From Rikenellaceae bacterium (GTDB lineage Bacteria > Bacteroidota > Bacteroidia > Bacteroidales > Rikenellaceae): a DNA stretch of 64,000 nt. A program made the translations under genes and the position numbers. This document shows positions 1 through 9,013 of the stretch, piece after piece (positions within the stretch are counted from its first letter, which is position 1; each line of letters begins with the position of its first letter). The notes beneath the pieces are model-generated. The model was given only the letters and a program-made list of their open reading frames with translations, ran no database searches and was not told the origin of the DNA. The stretch covers positions 372,001-436,000 of the forward strand of contig CABJAJ010000002.1 in assembly GCA_902363575.1 (NCBI GenBank). Reading direction: 5' to 3'.

Positions 1-1
1 T

Positions 2-662
2 AATCTCACGAATTATGGATATGCCGCTCATCGGCATGCCTATGCTATCCATGTAAAAATTACAAATGTAGCAGCAGAGGCTGCGCATATTATATCCATA
101 CTTTCAAACACTAGTTGGATTCATACCTTAGATGTCATAGATGCCGATGCATATTTAGAGCGAGCGACTCCAACCATACAAGAATTAGTCAACAATATTC
201 TCAATCAAGTTGGCACAGCAATATCCAATGAATTAGGTGAATATTTAGTATCTTCTTCAGCGAAAGAGGTCTTATGTACATCTTTACATCATAGTGACAT
301 CCCTCTTGCCGAGCTATGGAAAGAAAAATTGACAGGGAATCCAGGATTCGACTTCCACACAGAAAGTCCAGCGGAGATACTTGTTTTTGGCGAAGCAAAA
401 TACAGTAGTCTGATTAACCCTCACCCAGCAGCACTAGAGCAAATCACAAGATTTATTGCACTGAATAAAGATGTCAGATTTACGAAGATTTGTTTCGGAA
501 AATTGTGTGCAAAAAGCTCATAACAATTCTAAAGGTTTCGCCGCCGCATTCTCATTGAATGCTCAAAATATTCAAAGAATCTTTGACAATGCAATTAGAT
601 CAGTTCATTTTGGTTCTCTTCTGCAATATGAAGAAATTTATATTATTGGCGTGGAAATATGA
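2..662 (+). pseudogene. hamA: HamA-like (DUF1837) nuclease of a Hachiman/AbpAB system, 5'-truncated by window edge, frameshifted
   Basis: The frame is open from base 2 without a start, so the 5' end lies outside the window. It gives about 173 residues ending at 523. The motif ILVFGEAKYSS carries an E-x-K (GEAK) as in PD-(D/E)xK nucleases. A second frame, open from about 465 to 662, continues with what looks like the missing C-terminus (RRFVSENCVQKAHNNSKGF onward). One extra base between about 465 and 521 would join the two. The second frame ends in an ATGA overlap with the helicase start at 659, so the pair is an operon. Known: HamA/AbpA proteins (DUF1837) are nuclease partners of a superfamily 2 helicase in anti-phage defence. 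The assignment rests on the GEAK motif and on pairing with the helicase. The frameshift may be real decay, an assembly error or recoding. Confidence 0.6.
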
Positions 663-2983
663 ATATTGACGAATTAATACAAGGTGAAAACATTGATATT
701 CTATTACAGAATATAATATCAAGAATTCACACAGAAGGTCCTACATCTTTACAGGACTTTGAAACATTAGCTTACATTAAAAAATTTCACGCCAATACTT
801 TTCAAGTATATGAAGAAAAATTAATGTATTTAATTGGCCTTTTTTATAAAACATCACCGCCTTCAAATCTTTTAGAAACTATCTATTCAATATATGCTCA
901 AACCATACAAGAAAAGACAGGCAGTATTTATACGCCAACACAAGCGAGTGCTTATAATGGAATCATAACTAACAAATACTTTTCGTTCTCAGCTCCAACA
1001 AGCTCTGGCAAATCATATCTGTTTCGTGATTTATTAAGAACAGCACAAGGTGATATAATAATCGTAATACCCTCAAGGGCTCTTATTGCTGAATATATGT
1101 ATTCAGTAATGCAAATTGTCGGGAACGAGGTTCTAGTTCTGCAATTTATAGAAAATATCAATATTGCAAAAACGAGACGGCGTATTTATATTATTACCCC
1201 TGAGCGTGGAGCCGAATTATTCCAAATGTTGCCTCATCTAAACATAGAAATGATTTTATTTGATGAAGCCCAAATTTCAGAAGAAGAAATCCGGGGAATG
1301 AGATTCGATGCTTTCGTTAGACGAGTAGCCAGAATGATCCCAAATGCTAAAAAGATTTTCACGCACCCATTTATTAACAACCCTGAAGCGCAACTCATCA
1401 AGCACCATTTTACAGAAAATGCAGCAGCAAAAGCATATAAACAAAATTCTGTTGGCAAGATTTTCATGATAGAGGAAAACGGAAGCTTCAAATATTTTTC
1501 TCCATATATACAACAAAGCATAGAACATGAAGCCGAGGATATTATAACAACAACGTTGCAAAATAATGGAACGATATTAATATATACCTCTAAAAATAAG
1601 CTATATTCAGGTGAGTATAAGATTATCTTTGACGCATATATACAGCTATGCCCAATAATCCAAAACCCACAAGCACTAGCCATCATTGAGGAATTAAAGG
1701 AATATATTGGGGCTTCTACACGGGGAGAGAAACATTCTCTGATGCTAGATTTAATGCAACGAGGAGTTGTTATTCATCATGGTTCAATGCCATTAAAAGC
1801 AAGATTATTAATTGAAAGATTTGTAAATCAAAATTTCGCAAAAATCTGTTTCGCCACTTCAACCTTAATACAAGGCATTAATATGCCATTTGATATTGTA
1901 TGGATCAATAATTTCAAATTCGAAGGGTCAGAGGAAAAAAAGAATCTTGACTTAAAAAACCTCATAGGTAGAGCAGGCAGAAGTACAGACAGAACAAATT
2001 CATTCGATTATGGGTATGTAATAATAGAACGTTCGAATAAAACTCGATTTATTCAAAGAATGGAACAATCTACATATCTACGAGAAAGTTCATTACTGGA
2101 CCAAGAAATTGATAATATTAATATCGATTTTCAAGATGTAGCTGAAGCAATAAAAAACAACACGTTTGACACAAAACTAAAACTCACAGAAACACAAGTT
2201 GAAAGAATTATCCAATCTGACATCAACCAAGATATTCAATTTATATTAGAAACTCTTGTTGTCAATGGACAGATACTATCTGGCTCTGCATATTACCTAC
2301 TCAGTGAGAGTAAAAGAAGGGAAATTAAATACGCTTTTCAACGTATATATAGCATCCATTTAAGGCGCCAAAACCTCAACGATGCAGAAAAGGGGATATT
2401 AAGTACAGCCATTCCTATAATATTATGGAGAATTCAGGGAAAATCTTTCAAAGAAATACTCTCTTTACGTCATAGCTATATTACTCAGCAAACATTAAGA
2501 CAACAGATTATCCGTGACGCAAGAGCCGGACGAATTTCGACTGCAAAGGCCTCCGAAGAACTGAGTAAACTTACTATGAAATATTCTCCTATTGCATCAC
2601 AACTCCCCAACTCAAACGCTAGAAAATATCCTCTATTTCCCAAAACTGATTTAAAATTCTTCGATTACGATATTCTCGTATATGATACTTATGATTATAT
2701 AGACAAAGTTATTTCTCTGTCTTTAGCAGATCCTTTATGTGCTGCTTTCCAAATTTATTATAGCACAACAAATGATGTGAAAGCTTTAGCAATGTCCAAT
2801 TACATTCGCTTTGGGACAAATGACGAGCAAGAAATATGGCTCATAAAATATGGATTTTCTCATGAAGATATCGAGTGGATTAAAGATTACGTAATTAGTG
2901 TTGATGAAAATCAAATTGAATTTTCAGATAACATAAGGACTCTCCCCCTCGCAAAATATGAAATAATCAAACGATATATTTAA
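659..2983 (+). CDS. hamB: HamB-like superfamily 2 DNA helicase (Hachiman/AbpB type)
   Basis: 774 residues. Walker A is APTSSGKS at 112-119, the Walker B/motif II is DEAQ at 202-205 (a variant of DEAD), and motif VI is GRAGRS near 437-442. An internal SAT-like motif and 'TSTLIQGINMP' are typical of Ski2/RecQ-like SF2 helicases. The start overlaps the preceding reading frame by ATGA, indicating translational coupling to the HamA-like gene. Known: in Hachiman, HamA and HamB form a complex in which the helicase surveys DNA and the nuclease degrades it on activation. The gene is AT-rich compared with the potassium locus downstream, which suggests horizontal acquisition. If hamA is truly inactivated, this helicase may be orphaned. 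A generic DEAD/DEAH helicase of another defence system is the alternative. Confidence 0.75.
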   Translation: MNIDELIQGENIDILLQNIISRIHTEGPTSLQDFETLAYIKKFHANTFQVYEEKLMYLIGLFYKTSPPSNLLETIYSIYAQTIQEKTGSIYTPTQASAYNGIITNKYFSFSAPTSSGKSYLFRDLLRTAQGDIIIVIPSRALIAEYMYSVMQIVGNEVLVLQFIENINIAKTRRRIYIITPERGAELFQMLPHLNIEMILFDEAQISEEEIRGMRFDAFVRRVARMIPNAKKIFTHPFINNPEAQLIKHHFTENAAAKAYKQNSVGKIFMIEENGSFKYFSPYIQQSIEHEAEDIITTTLQNNGTILIYTSKNKLYSGEYKIIFDAYIQLCPIIQNPQALAIIEELKEYIGASTRGEKHSLMLDLMQRGVVIHHGSMPLKARLLIERFVNQNFAKICFATSTLIQGINMPFDIVWINNFKFEGSEEKKNLDLKNLIGRAGRSTDRTNSFDYGYVIIERSNKTRFIQRMEQSTYLRESSLLDQEIDNINIDFQDVAEAIKNNTFDTKLKLTETQVERIIQSDINQDIQFILETLVVNGQILSGSAYYLLSESKRREIKYAFQRIYSIHLRRQNLNDAEKGILSTAIPIILWRIQGKSFKEILSLRHSYITQQTLRQQIIRDARAGRISTAKASEELSKLTMKYSPIASQLPNSNARKYPLFPKTDLKFFDYDILVYDTYDYIDKVISLSLADPLCAAFQIYYSTTNDVKALAMSNYIRFGTNDEQEIWLIKYGFSHEDIEWIKDYVISVDENQIEFSDNIRTLPLAKYEIIKRYI

Positions 2984-3004
2984 GATTCAGCCCACATATG
3001 CTAG

Positions 3005-3070
3005 GTGCTTGCCCGCTACCGCACCATCGACGACGATATGAAGAAGGAGTTGATCGGTTTTCTCGATTAA
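3005..3070 (+). pseudogene. C-terminal stump of a tyrosine recombinase (integrase)
   Basis: The frame reads VLARYRTIDDDMKKELIGFLD and then stops. It aligns residue for residue with the end of the intact integrase at 16075-17409 (FARYREIDEQMKTELVKML). The R-Y-R segment contains the catalytic tyrosine position. A TAG lies immediately upstream in the same frame, so nothing more of the gene is left. The stump begins about 20 bp after the helicase stop. It marks the junction between the defence operon and the decayed mobile element. Confidence 0.7.
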
Positions 3071-3075
3071 AATGC

Positions 3076-3083
3076 TATCTTTG
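3076..3083 (+). promoter_or_regulatory. Bacteroidetes -7 promoter element (TATCTTTG)
   Basis: TATCTTTG matches the TAnnTTTG consensus and lies 7 bp upstream of the ATG at 3091. A TTG at 3050-3052 is a poorly spaced -33 candidate. It supports 3091, not the longer 2998 start, as the start of the next gene. Confidence 0.6.
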
Positions 3084-3090
3084 TATCGGT

Positions 3091-3828
3091 ATGGATGAGA
3101 AGAAGATAAGCAACAGTTCGATTATTCCGCAGGCGATCATATCTGTCGTCTGCCTGATCATTGCTACGCTTATACGTTTTATCGTGCTGGTCAGTGGTGT
3201 GGACAGCGGCACGGCGAATCTCGTGTTTGTGATCGTCATAGGTATCTGCATCGTCCTGTATTTGATAATCTGGGCTGTCTTGGGTGAATCCGTCATTCCG
3301 TGGGTTATAAAGAAACTCTTAAAGCCCCGAAACACGGTTCCGATACCGGACCGCACTCCGGTCTCAATCGCAAACGACGAGCCGGCAGAACCGGCGTTGC
3401 CGAGTATAACCGAAATCAAAGAGAACGCAGAGAAACAACTGATCGCAAAAAGGACGGAAAAACTAAACCTATTTCTCGAATATACCCATCTGACCGTAGG
3501 CCCACACGTTTCTGCCGAGGGATTGAAGCGGCTCTGCAACTGCATCGCACGGTACGCCGGCGAAGAAACGTTGCCCGACGATCTTATACCGATCCGCGTC
3601 GAGAAACTCTCCAATTTCGACCTGTTCCACTTCGGGTGGAATATGGCCGAATATTTCGGCATCGGCAAAAAATACGAGGTCGTTCCGTGGTTGCAGCAGG
3701 TCTTTGCCAATCTCAAAGAGTTGGAGCCATCTTACATCAAAGGCAAACTTTACACCTCGGAAACAAAGCGGTTTATTATTCCTAATACGACCGACATACC
3801 CGCCAGCATCGCTAAATTAAAGGGTTAA
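3091..3828 (+). CDS. Accessory protein of a decayed integrative element, N-terminal membrane anchor
   Basis: 245 residues from the ATG that follows a TAnnTTTG promoter. Two hydrophobic segments lie at about residues 14-35 and 45-70, followed by a proline-rich linker and a soluble C-terminal domain. Its position, just after an integrase tail and just before an excisionase-like gene, matches that of the 17411-18133 gene in the intact element. The two proteins are not obviously similar overall. I do not recognise a family. It is the only clearly intact gene in this remnant. A hairpin terminator follows at 3859-3894. Confidence 0.55.
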   Translation: MDEKKISNSSIIPQAIISVVCLIIATLIRFIVLVSGVDSGTANLVFVIVIGICIVLYLIIWAVLGESVIPWVIKKLLKPRNTVPIPDRTPVSIANDEPAEPALPSITEIKENAEKQLIAKRTEKLNLFLEYTHLTVGPHVSAEGLKRLCNCIARYAGEETLPDDLIPIRVEKLSNFDLFHFGWNMAEYFGIGKKYEVVPWLQQVFANLKELEPSYIKGKLYTSETKRFIIPNTTDIPASIAKLKG

Positions 3829-3858
3829 AAGCCCCTATTTCAGAGATAATCGGGAGTT

Positions 3859-3900
3859 TTCAGGGAGATTCCAAGTGATTTTGGACTCCCTGAAATCCCC
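3859..3900 (+). terminator. Hairpin terminator after the accessory gene
   Basis: Perfect 9-bp arms TTCAGGGAG and CTCCCTGAA (3859-3867 and 3886-3894), with an inner TCCA/TGGA pairing, are followed by a C- and T-rich run. It lies 30 bp after the stop of the 3091-3828 gene. Confidence 0.55.
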
Positions 3901-3969
3901 CTTTTTCTTTGCCCCTGTTCCAATCGAAAGGAACAAAACGAATCTATGTATAACCTTAAAAATTCGATT

Positions 3970-4274
3970 ATGAGTTTTCGGGAATTATTGGAATCCGGGG
4001 CGAATGTCAGCGTTACAGTCAAACTGGATGACCTGAGGGCAATCCTCAAAAAAGCGGCAGGTACATTGAGATCCGTGCCGCAGGAACCGTCGGCCAAAGA
4101 GTTCCTCACGCGCAAAGAGGTGTTGGCCGCGCTAAAAATCGACTCTTCCACGCTTTGGTGCTGGGAGAAAACCGGGTATATCAAATCGTACCCGTTCGGC
4201 GGACGCAAGCGTTACCGGCGGAAGATGTCGAGGCGATCCGCACAGGCAGGAAAGGAGGCCGCGGTGGACGCTAA
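3970..4274 (+). pseudogene. Excisionase-like HTH protein, frameshifted near its C-terminus
   Basis: The start at 3970 (MSFRELLESGANVSVTV) matches the intact paralogue at 18318 (MKITDIIEAGGNITLSVSAD). A winged helix-turn-helix with LTRKEVLAALKIDSSTLWCW and GGRKRYRR matches the paralogue's SPAETAKMLDVDESTLWRW and GGKPRYR. The expected tail, DVEAIRTGRKGGRGGR and stop, lies in another frame at 4224-4274. A single indel near 4220 has therefore fused the original frame into the following primase remnant (open to 4407). The family acts in excision or transcription control of integrative elements. Confidence 0.6.
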
Positions 4275-4840
4275 AAAGGCACGGCAGGATATTCCTTACC
4301 TACGTGTCGGCACGACTATACTCAAACGGGTGCGGATGCCGTTGAGCAACGGGCGGAGCATCGAAACCTTGATAGCTTGGAACCGACGACAAACCGAGGG
4401 CAATTAAGCTTGCTCGGATTGCCGAGGTGCGATGGAGGAAGGCGAAGCCAATGTCGAAACGCTGCGCCAGGATTTCGCAAGGATTATATCGCCAAAATCC
4501 CGAAGTACGACGGTTTCTGCACCGTTCCCAGCCATCAACCTGCCAAAAGCGATGCTGTTCCTGCAACGCCATCGGATCGTCTATACCTTCTTCGACAATG
4601 ACGACGCTGGCCGTCAGGCTACAGCGCAAGTACAGCAGCTCGCACCCGCAGTCGAGGTGGTCGATCAGGCCCCGTTCTACCGCAGCCACAACGACCTGAA
4701 TTACTACCTGCAAGCCCGGCAATCCAGGATACAGCAAGCCCCGCGGCAACAACCGCCCCGCACGATTTCCAAGGCTCCGAATCCCGGCCCGAAGCATCGG
4801 CGAATCCCTGAAACGAAAACGGAAAAAGAAGAAAGGACAT
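4275..4840 (+). pseudogene. Remnants of primase N-terminus fused by deletion to a Toprim C-terminus
   Basis: Three short homologous stretches lie in different frames. First, QDIPYLRVGTTILKRVRMPL at about 4285-4344 and the following IETLIAWN. Second, RKDYIAKIPKYDGFCTVPSH at about 4477-4536. Both are typical of the N-terminal part of Bacteroidales P4-type primase/helicases. Third, NLPKAMLFLQRHRIVYTFF with DNDDAGRQA and HNDLNYYLQARQ at about 4540-4720, typical of the end of a DUF3991/Toprim protein. The helicase core and most of the Toprim protein are missing, so at least one large deletion and several frameshifts have occurred. Confidence 0.6.
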
Positions 4841-5340
4841 GGAATATCCAGATAACAAGCCCCGCCGAAAGCGGACGCAACGCGAAGAGATCGGCGGACA
4901 GATGCTCACCGACTCGATTATCAGCGAAATAGATCGGCTGGACGCCATCGGAGAACAAGCCAGTCGCACGGCGAAAAATTCCGGCTAATTCTCGACGACC
5001 TCAAAGGTTACGAATTGCGGGTCGATACCGCCGCGCTCGATGCCAAAGAAAAAGAGTTTGCAACGGCACTCGAAAAACAGGTAAACGCATCCGAGCCGCC
5101 ACACAAACAGTGCGGGCAGTCCTATGGCTGATGATCGTCGTGCTGTTTCATGTGTTCGCCGTCGGGTATTGTTATCTCGAAACCCATCCGTGGAAGTCAA
5201 AGTATCTCCGATTGGAACAGCAGTACAACAACCTTCAGCAGGAGATGCAGAAGATAACGGCTAAAAAGCAGGTGAAGAAGGCTACGAAAAAACGAGATAA
5301 ACAGGAACCGGCCTTAGAGAAATTCTCCAAGGCCAGCTGA
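4839..5340 (+). pseudogene. Mobilization-region membrane protein broken by two frameshifts
   Basis: The gene reads MEYPDNKPRRKRTQREEIGG and on to TAKNSG from 4839. It continues in a second frame with ILDDLKGYELRVDTAALDAK (about 4981-5080), then in a third with KRIRAATQTVRAVLWLMIVV to the stop at 5340. Joined, it gives one protein of about 165 residues: a charged N-terminus, a coiled-coil-like middle, one membrane segment (AVLWLMIVVLFHVFAVGY) and a lysine-rich tail. This is the usual plan of the small membrane protein encoded beside relaxase genes in Bacteroidales mobilizable elements. No relaxase gene remains. Confidence 0.55.
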
Positions 5341-5407
5341 TTATAATTCTACGTGGTAAATCCGGCCAACCTGAACCTCTATACGATTGAGCCGATGATT
5401 TTTCCGC

Positions 5408-7123
5408 TCAGGCGGGTAGCCGAATCGAGAAGCGGCTGCCCCGGCCGATTTCGCTCTCGACCGAGATCGAGCCGCCGTGCGCCTCGACGAACTCCTTGGA
5501 GATCGCCAGCCCCAGCCCGCTGCCCTGCACTTTGGTTCCCGGCACGCGGAAATAGCGTTCGAAGATGCTCTTGTGGTAACGCGGGTCGATGCCGCGGCCG
5601 AAATCCTGTACGTAAATTTCGACGGTTTTGTCGTGCTGCACGGCTCCGACGATGATACGCGATTTCTCGGGCGAGTGGTGGATGGCGTTCGACAGCAGGT
5701 TGGTGATGACCCATGCGATCTTCTCGTTATCGACGAAGAGTTTCGAGATCCTTTCGGGATAGTCCACTTCGACAAAGCAGCAGAACCGCTCGGCCAGCAC
5801 CTGCGTTGCCTTGACCGCGTAATCGATCAGTTCGATCGGTTTGGTCACCTTGGGCATCAGCTTGAGTTTCCCGGATTCGACCTGCGACATGTTCAGCAGT
5901 TCGCCCGTGATCGAAAGCAGGCGGTCACTGCTCTCTTTGATGCTCCCCACGAGCTGTTTTTGCTCGTCGTTGAGTGCCCCCAGTCGATCGTCGCCCAGCA
6001 GTTGCAGGCTCATCAGGATCGAGGAGATCGGGGTTTTCATTTCGTGCGAGACGGTCGAGATGAAGTTGGTCTTGGCCGAGTCCAATTCCTTGAACCGGGT
6101 GATGTTGTTCAGCACGATCAGGTTGCCGACGAACTGCTGCTCGCGGCCGCCCACGGGGGTGATGTAAAGCGGCGTGTTCTCCACCTGGAAATAACTCTCC
6201 TTGTTGTCGGCGTAGATTTTCAGCGGCTCTTCTTCGCCGTCTTTCTTCGCGTCGTTCAGTCCCCGGATCAGCCTGCGAAGCAGGTCGTTCGACAGGGCTA
6301 CTTCGGTGGCGTTGCGCCCGATGACCTCTTTGCGCAGGTTCAGCACCGACAGCGCTTCGCGGTTCATAAAGAGTATCCTGCGGTCGGGATCCAGCCCGAC
6401 GATCGGCTCGTGGAGCGTGTTGACGATCGCCTCGATGCGTTTTTTTGCCGTCATTAGGTCGTCGAGCGAGCTGCGGCGGTATTCGTCGAGCTTGGCGGCC
6501 ATGTTGTTGAACGACTCGGCCACGGATTCGAATTCGCGGTTGCCCGGAAAGTCGAGCCGCTGCTCATAGTTGTGGTTGGCGATCCCAGTGATGCCCTTTT
6601 TCAGGGCGTCGATGGGCCGCAGCACCAGCTGCGGGAACCAGATCAGGATGGCTCCCGCGATCAGGGCGCAGAGGGCGGCCACGACGATCAGCCACCACAT
6701 CACATAGTCGGCACGCTGCTCCACTCCGGCACTTTTGGCGCGAATGGCCGCCATGTTGACCTCCATGATGCGCAACAGGTCGTCGCGCACAGTTTGCAGC
6801 TCGGCTTCCGTTACGGGGTCGCTCAGCGCCGACACGTGCCGCTGGAGGGCCGCCGTGATCTCCTTCTCGCTCACTTCGGTGATGTTCTGCTGCTGGAGGG
6901 CGAGGCTCTGGCGCAGAGCGTGGCGCGACAGGGAATCGGCGCCGGTGTCGTTGAGCGACCGCAGCATGTCCCCGGCGTATTGCAGTGAATTGTAGTTGTC
7001 GGCGAGGATGGTCCCGGTCGCCTGCGACAGCTGGCGGACATAGCTGACCGACTGGATGCCCAGCAGCAGGATCATGGCGAAGAGGATGCCGATGCCCAGT
7101 GTGATTCTCCGTTGTATTCTCAT
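5408..7123 (-). CDS. Membrane sensor histidine kinase of the Kdp locus (HAMP-PAS-HisKA-HATPase)
   Basis: 571 residues. TM1 is at about 8-28 and TM2 at about 142-168, enclosing an extracytoplasmic helical sensor region. HAMP lies at about 168-220, a PAS domain at about 228-345, and HisKA has its phosphorylated histidine at 360 (SHEMKTPISS). The HATPase domain has the N box near 475-480, DFGRG at 507-511 and GSGLGLA at 534-540. It is the last gene of the kdp operon, 4 bp after the KdpD-like gene. Known: classical KdpD carries both the KdpD sensor domain and the kinase on one chain, while Bacteroidetes often split them. This kinase probably pairs with the sigma54-type regulator at 13979-15313. 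Confidence 0.85.
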   Translation of the reverse strand: MRIQRRITLGIGILFAMILLLGIQSVSYVRQLSQATGTILADNYNSLQYAGDMLRSLNDTGADSLSRHALRQSLALQQQNITEVSEKEITAALQRHVSALSDPVTEAELQTVRDDLLRIMEVNMAAIRAKSAGVEQRADYVMWWLIVVAALCALIAGAILIWFPQLVLRPIDALKKGITGIANHNYEQRLDFPGNREFESVAESFNNMAAKLDEYRRSSLDDLMTAKKRIEAIVNTLHEPIVGLDPDRRILFMNREALSVLNLRKEVIGRNATEVALSNDLLRRLIRGLNDAKKDGEEEPLKIYADNKESYFQVENTPLYITPVGGREQQFVGNLIVLNNITRFKELDSAKTNFISTVSHEMKTPISSILMSLQLLGDDRLGALNDEQKQLVGSIKESSDRLLSITGELLNMSQVESGKLKLMPKVTKPIELIDYAVKATQVLAERFCCFVEVDYPERISKLFVDNEKIAWVITNLLSNAIHHSPEKSRIIVGAVQHDKTVEIYVQDFGRGIDPRYHKSIFERYFRVPGTKVQGSGLGLAISKEFVEAHGGSISVESEIGRGSRFSIRLPA

Positions 7124-7127
7124 GGCC

Positions 7128-8255
7128 TTACGAAAAGATAAAAAGGTCGATGTTCATGCGCGACAGCCGTCCGACCAGCCGCCGCAAGCCGATTGCCTTT
7201 TTCAGCAGCGAAAGTAGTGAAAATTCAGGACGGCCGACGCAGACGATGTTGATTTTTTGCTCCTGGCAAAGTTCGATGACGGCCGTCACCGGCGAATTGG
7301 AGCGGATTCGGCGGATTTCGCCTCCGAGTTCCGAGGCGAGGTTCAGGTTGTTGATCAGGTAACGCTGCCGCGCGAGCGGGATGCGGTCGTCGGCTTCCCG
7401 GTCGCCCTGCACGTAGAGCACCGCGAACGAAGCGTTCAGGTGGGTGGCCATGCGCGCCGTCTTGCGGATGACGCGGCGGGCGCGCTTTTCGCTGCTGTCG
7501 ATCACGGCCAGCAGTTTATCGCGCCGGAGCGTTTCGGAATTGGTCACTTCGCTCTGGACCTTCTTTTCCACGCGCAGCGCCACCTCTTTGAGCGCCAGTT
7601 CGCGCAGTTGCAGCAGGTTGTCCTGCGTGAAGAAATTGCCCAGCGCGGCGGCGATCTTGTCGGGACGGTAGATTTTCCCGGCCTTCAGGCGGTCGATCAG
7701 CTCGTCTGCCGTGAGGTCTATATTCACCACTTCGTCGGCCATCGCCAGCACGCTGTCCGGCACCCGTTCGCGGATTTCGACGCCGGTGATCTCCTCCACG
7801 GCCTCGTTCAGCCCCTCGATGTGCTGGATGTTGATGGCCGATATGACGCTGATCCCTGCGTTGAGAATCTGCATTACGTCCTGCCAACGTTTGGGGTTCT
7901 CGCTGCCTTCGATGTTGGTGTGGGCCAGTTCGTCCACAACGACGATCTCTGGATGCAGCTGGATGATGGCCTGTGTATCCATTTCGTCGAGTTCTTTCCC
8001 TTTATAGAATAGCTTGCGACGCGGCACGAGCGGAAGCCCTTCGGTGAGGGCTTCCGTTTCTGCACGGCCGTGCGTTTCGATATATCCGATGCGGACGTCT
8101 ACGCCCGCGTCAAGCAGTTGATGAGCCTCCTGCAACATACGGTAAGTCTTGCCCACGCCGGCGCTCATGCCGATGTAGATTTTGAACTTGCCGCGGTGCG
8201 AACGCCGGATCAGCTCCAGAAACCGCTGAACGCTGTCTTGTTTGTTGCCGTCCAT
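7128..8255 (-). CDS. kdpD: KdpD N-terminal sensor protein without kinase domains
   Basis: 375 residues, against about 900 for full KdpD. The KdpD domain has Walker A GMSAGVGKT (29-37) and the Walker B-like VVVDELAHTN (105-114). A universal-stress-protein (Usp) domain starts near residue 248 and runs to the end. There are no membrane segments and no kinase core. Known: in full-length KdpD these cytoplasmic domains sense potassium status, ATP and c-di-AMP. Here the protein must act in trans, probably on the kinase encoded 4 bp downstream. The start is 2 bp after the stop of the outer-membrane gene, so translation is probably coupled. Confidence 0.9.
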   Translation of the reverse strand: MDGNKQDSVQRFLELIRRSHRGKFKIYIGMSAGVGKTYRMLQEAHQLLDAGVDVRIGYIETHGRAETEALTEGLPLVPRRKLFYKGKELDEMDTQAIIQLHPEIVVVDELAHTNIEGSENPKRWQDVMQILNAGISVISAINIQHIEGLNEAVEEITGVEIRERVPDSVLAMADEVVNIDLTADELIDRLKAGKIYRPDKIAAALGNFFTQDNLLQLRELALKEVALRVEKKVQSEVTNSETLRRDKLLAVIDSSEKRARRVIRKTARMATHLNASFAVLYVQGDREADDRIPLARQRYLINNLNLASELGGEIRRIRSNSPVTAVIELCQEQKINIVCVGRPEFSLLSLLKKAIGLRRLVGRLSRMNIDLFIFS

Positions 8256-8257
8256 CG

Positions 8258-9001
8258 TTACATCCGGAAGGAAATCCCTCCCACAAAGTTAACGTCTTCC
8301 AGCGCAGGATTCCAGACCAGATTGGTGAAGATTCCGATCAACATCGACTCCATACCCGGGATGTTCCACGACTTTCCGGCATTGAGAAAGATGTTCTGCA
8401 CATAGAATCCGCGGCCACCGCTGTAGTAGGTCGCTTCGGCGTTCCAGGGAACCATGCCCACGCCGGCCTTCATCTCGATGGTCTTTACCGTGAAAGGATA
8501 GGCCACTTCGAAATACGAAGCATAGGCGCGTTCGCCTTTGTCGTTCAAGTCCGCGGCGCCGAAGAGGATCGTGTACCATGACAGTGTGACGGGTACCCTT
8601 TCCGATACGACCCAGCTGGCGCCGACCTCGATGCGGTGCGGCGAATGGTTGTCGAACAGGAAATAACGGTCATCGTTGTGCCCCGTCCAGTAGAGGTCGG
8701 CCACCGAGAGGGTCACGGGACCGAGGGCATAGGCCAGCGTGAGGTCCATCTCCTTATATTTGTTGTCGAAATCGACCGACCCCCAGGCGGTGGCCGAGAA
8801 GTTTCCGGCCGTCAGCGTCAGCGTGGGCTGGAAGGCAGGGCCGCTCTCGTAGACACCGCGCCAGACATAGGTGCTCACCAGATCGGTGCCGCCTGAGAAC
8901 TTGACCCCGCGCTCCTGCGCGCAGAGGTCGGCGGTCAGGAAGATCGCCAGTGCGGTTATCAGAATAAATATCCAGCGTTTCATCGTTTTGTTCAGTTTCA
9001 T
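8258..9001 (-). CDS. Outer-membrane beta-barrel protein of the kdp operon (TorF-like)
   Basis: 247 residues with a signal peptide (MKRWIFILITALAIFLTADL, then CAQ). The rest alternates short beta strands with aromatic girdle residues and ends in a strand finishing GGISFRM. The N-terminal pattern FSGGTDLVSTYVWRG is typical of small putative porins (TorF family) of Bacteroidetes. Translation could start at 9001 or at the second methionine (8983). It lies between kdpC and kdpD in one transcription unit, which suggests a role in potassium passage across the outer membrane. That role is inferred from context only. Confidence 0.7.
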   Translation of the reverse strand: MKLNKTMKRWIFILITALAIFLTADLCAQERGVKFSGGTDLVSTYVWRGVYESGPAFQPTLTLTAGNFSATAWGSVDFDNKYKEMDLTLAYALGPVTLSVADLYWTGHNDDRYFLFDNHSPHRIEVGASWVVSERVPVTLSWYTILFGAADLNDKGERAYASYFEVAYPFTVKTIEMKAGVGMVPWNAEATYYSGGRGFYVQNIFLNAGKSWNIPGMESMLIGIFTNLVWNPALEDVNFVGGISFRM

Positions 9002-9013
9002 AGCGGTTATCCT

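Noticed and set aside
2998..3090. N-terminal extension of the 3091 gene from ATG 2998
   Set aside because: It would overlap the integrase stump in another frame and lies upstream of the TAnnTTTG promoter.
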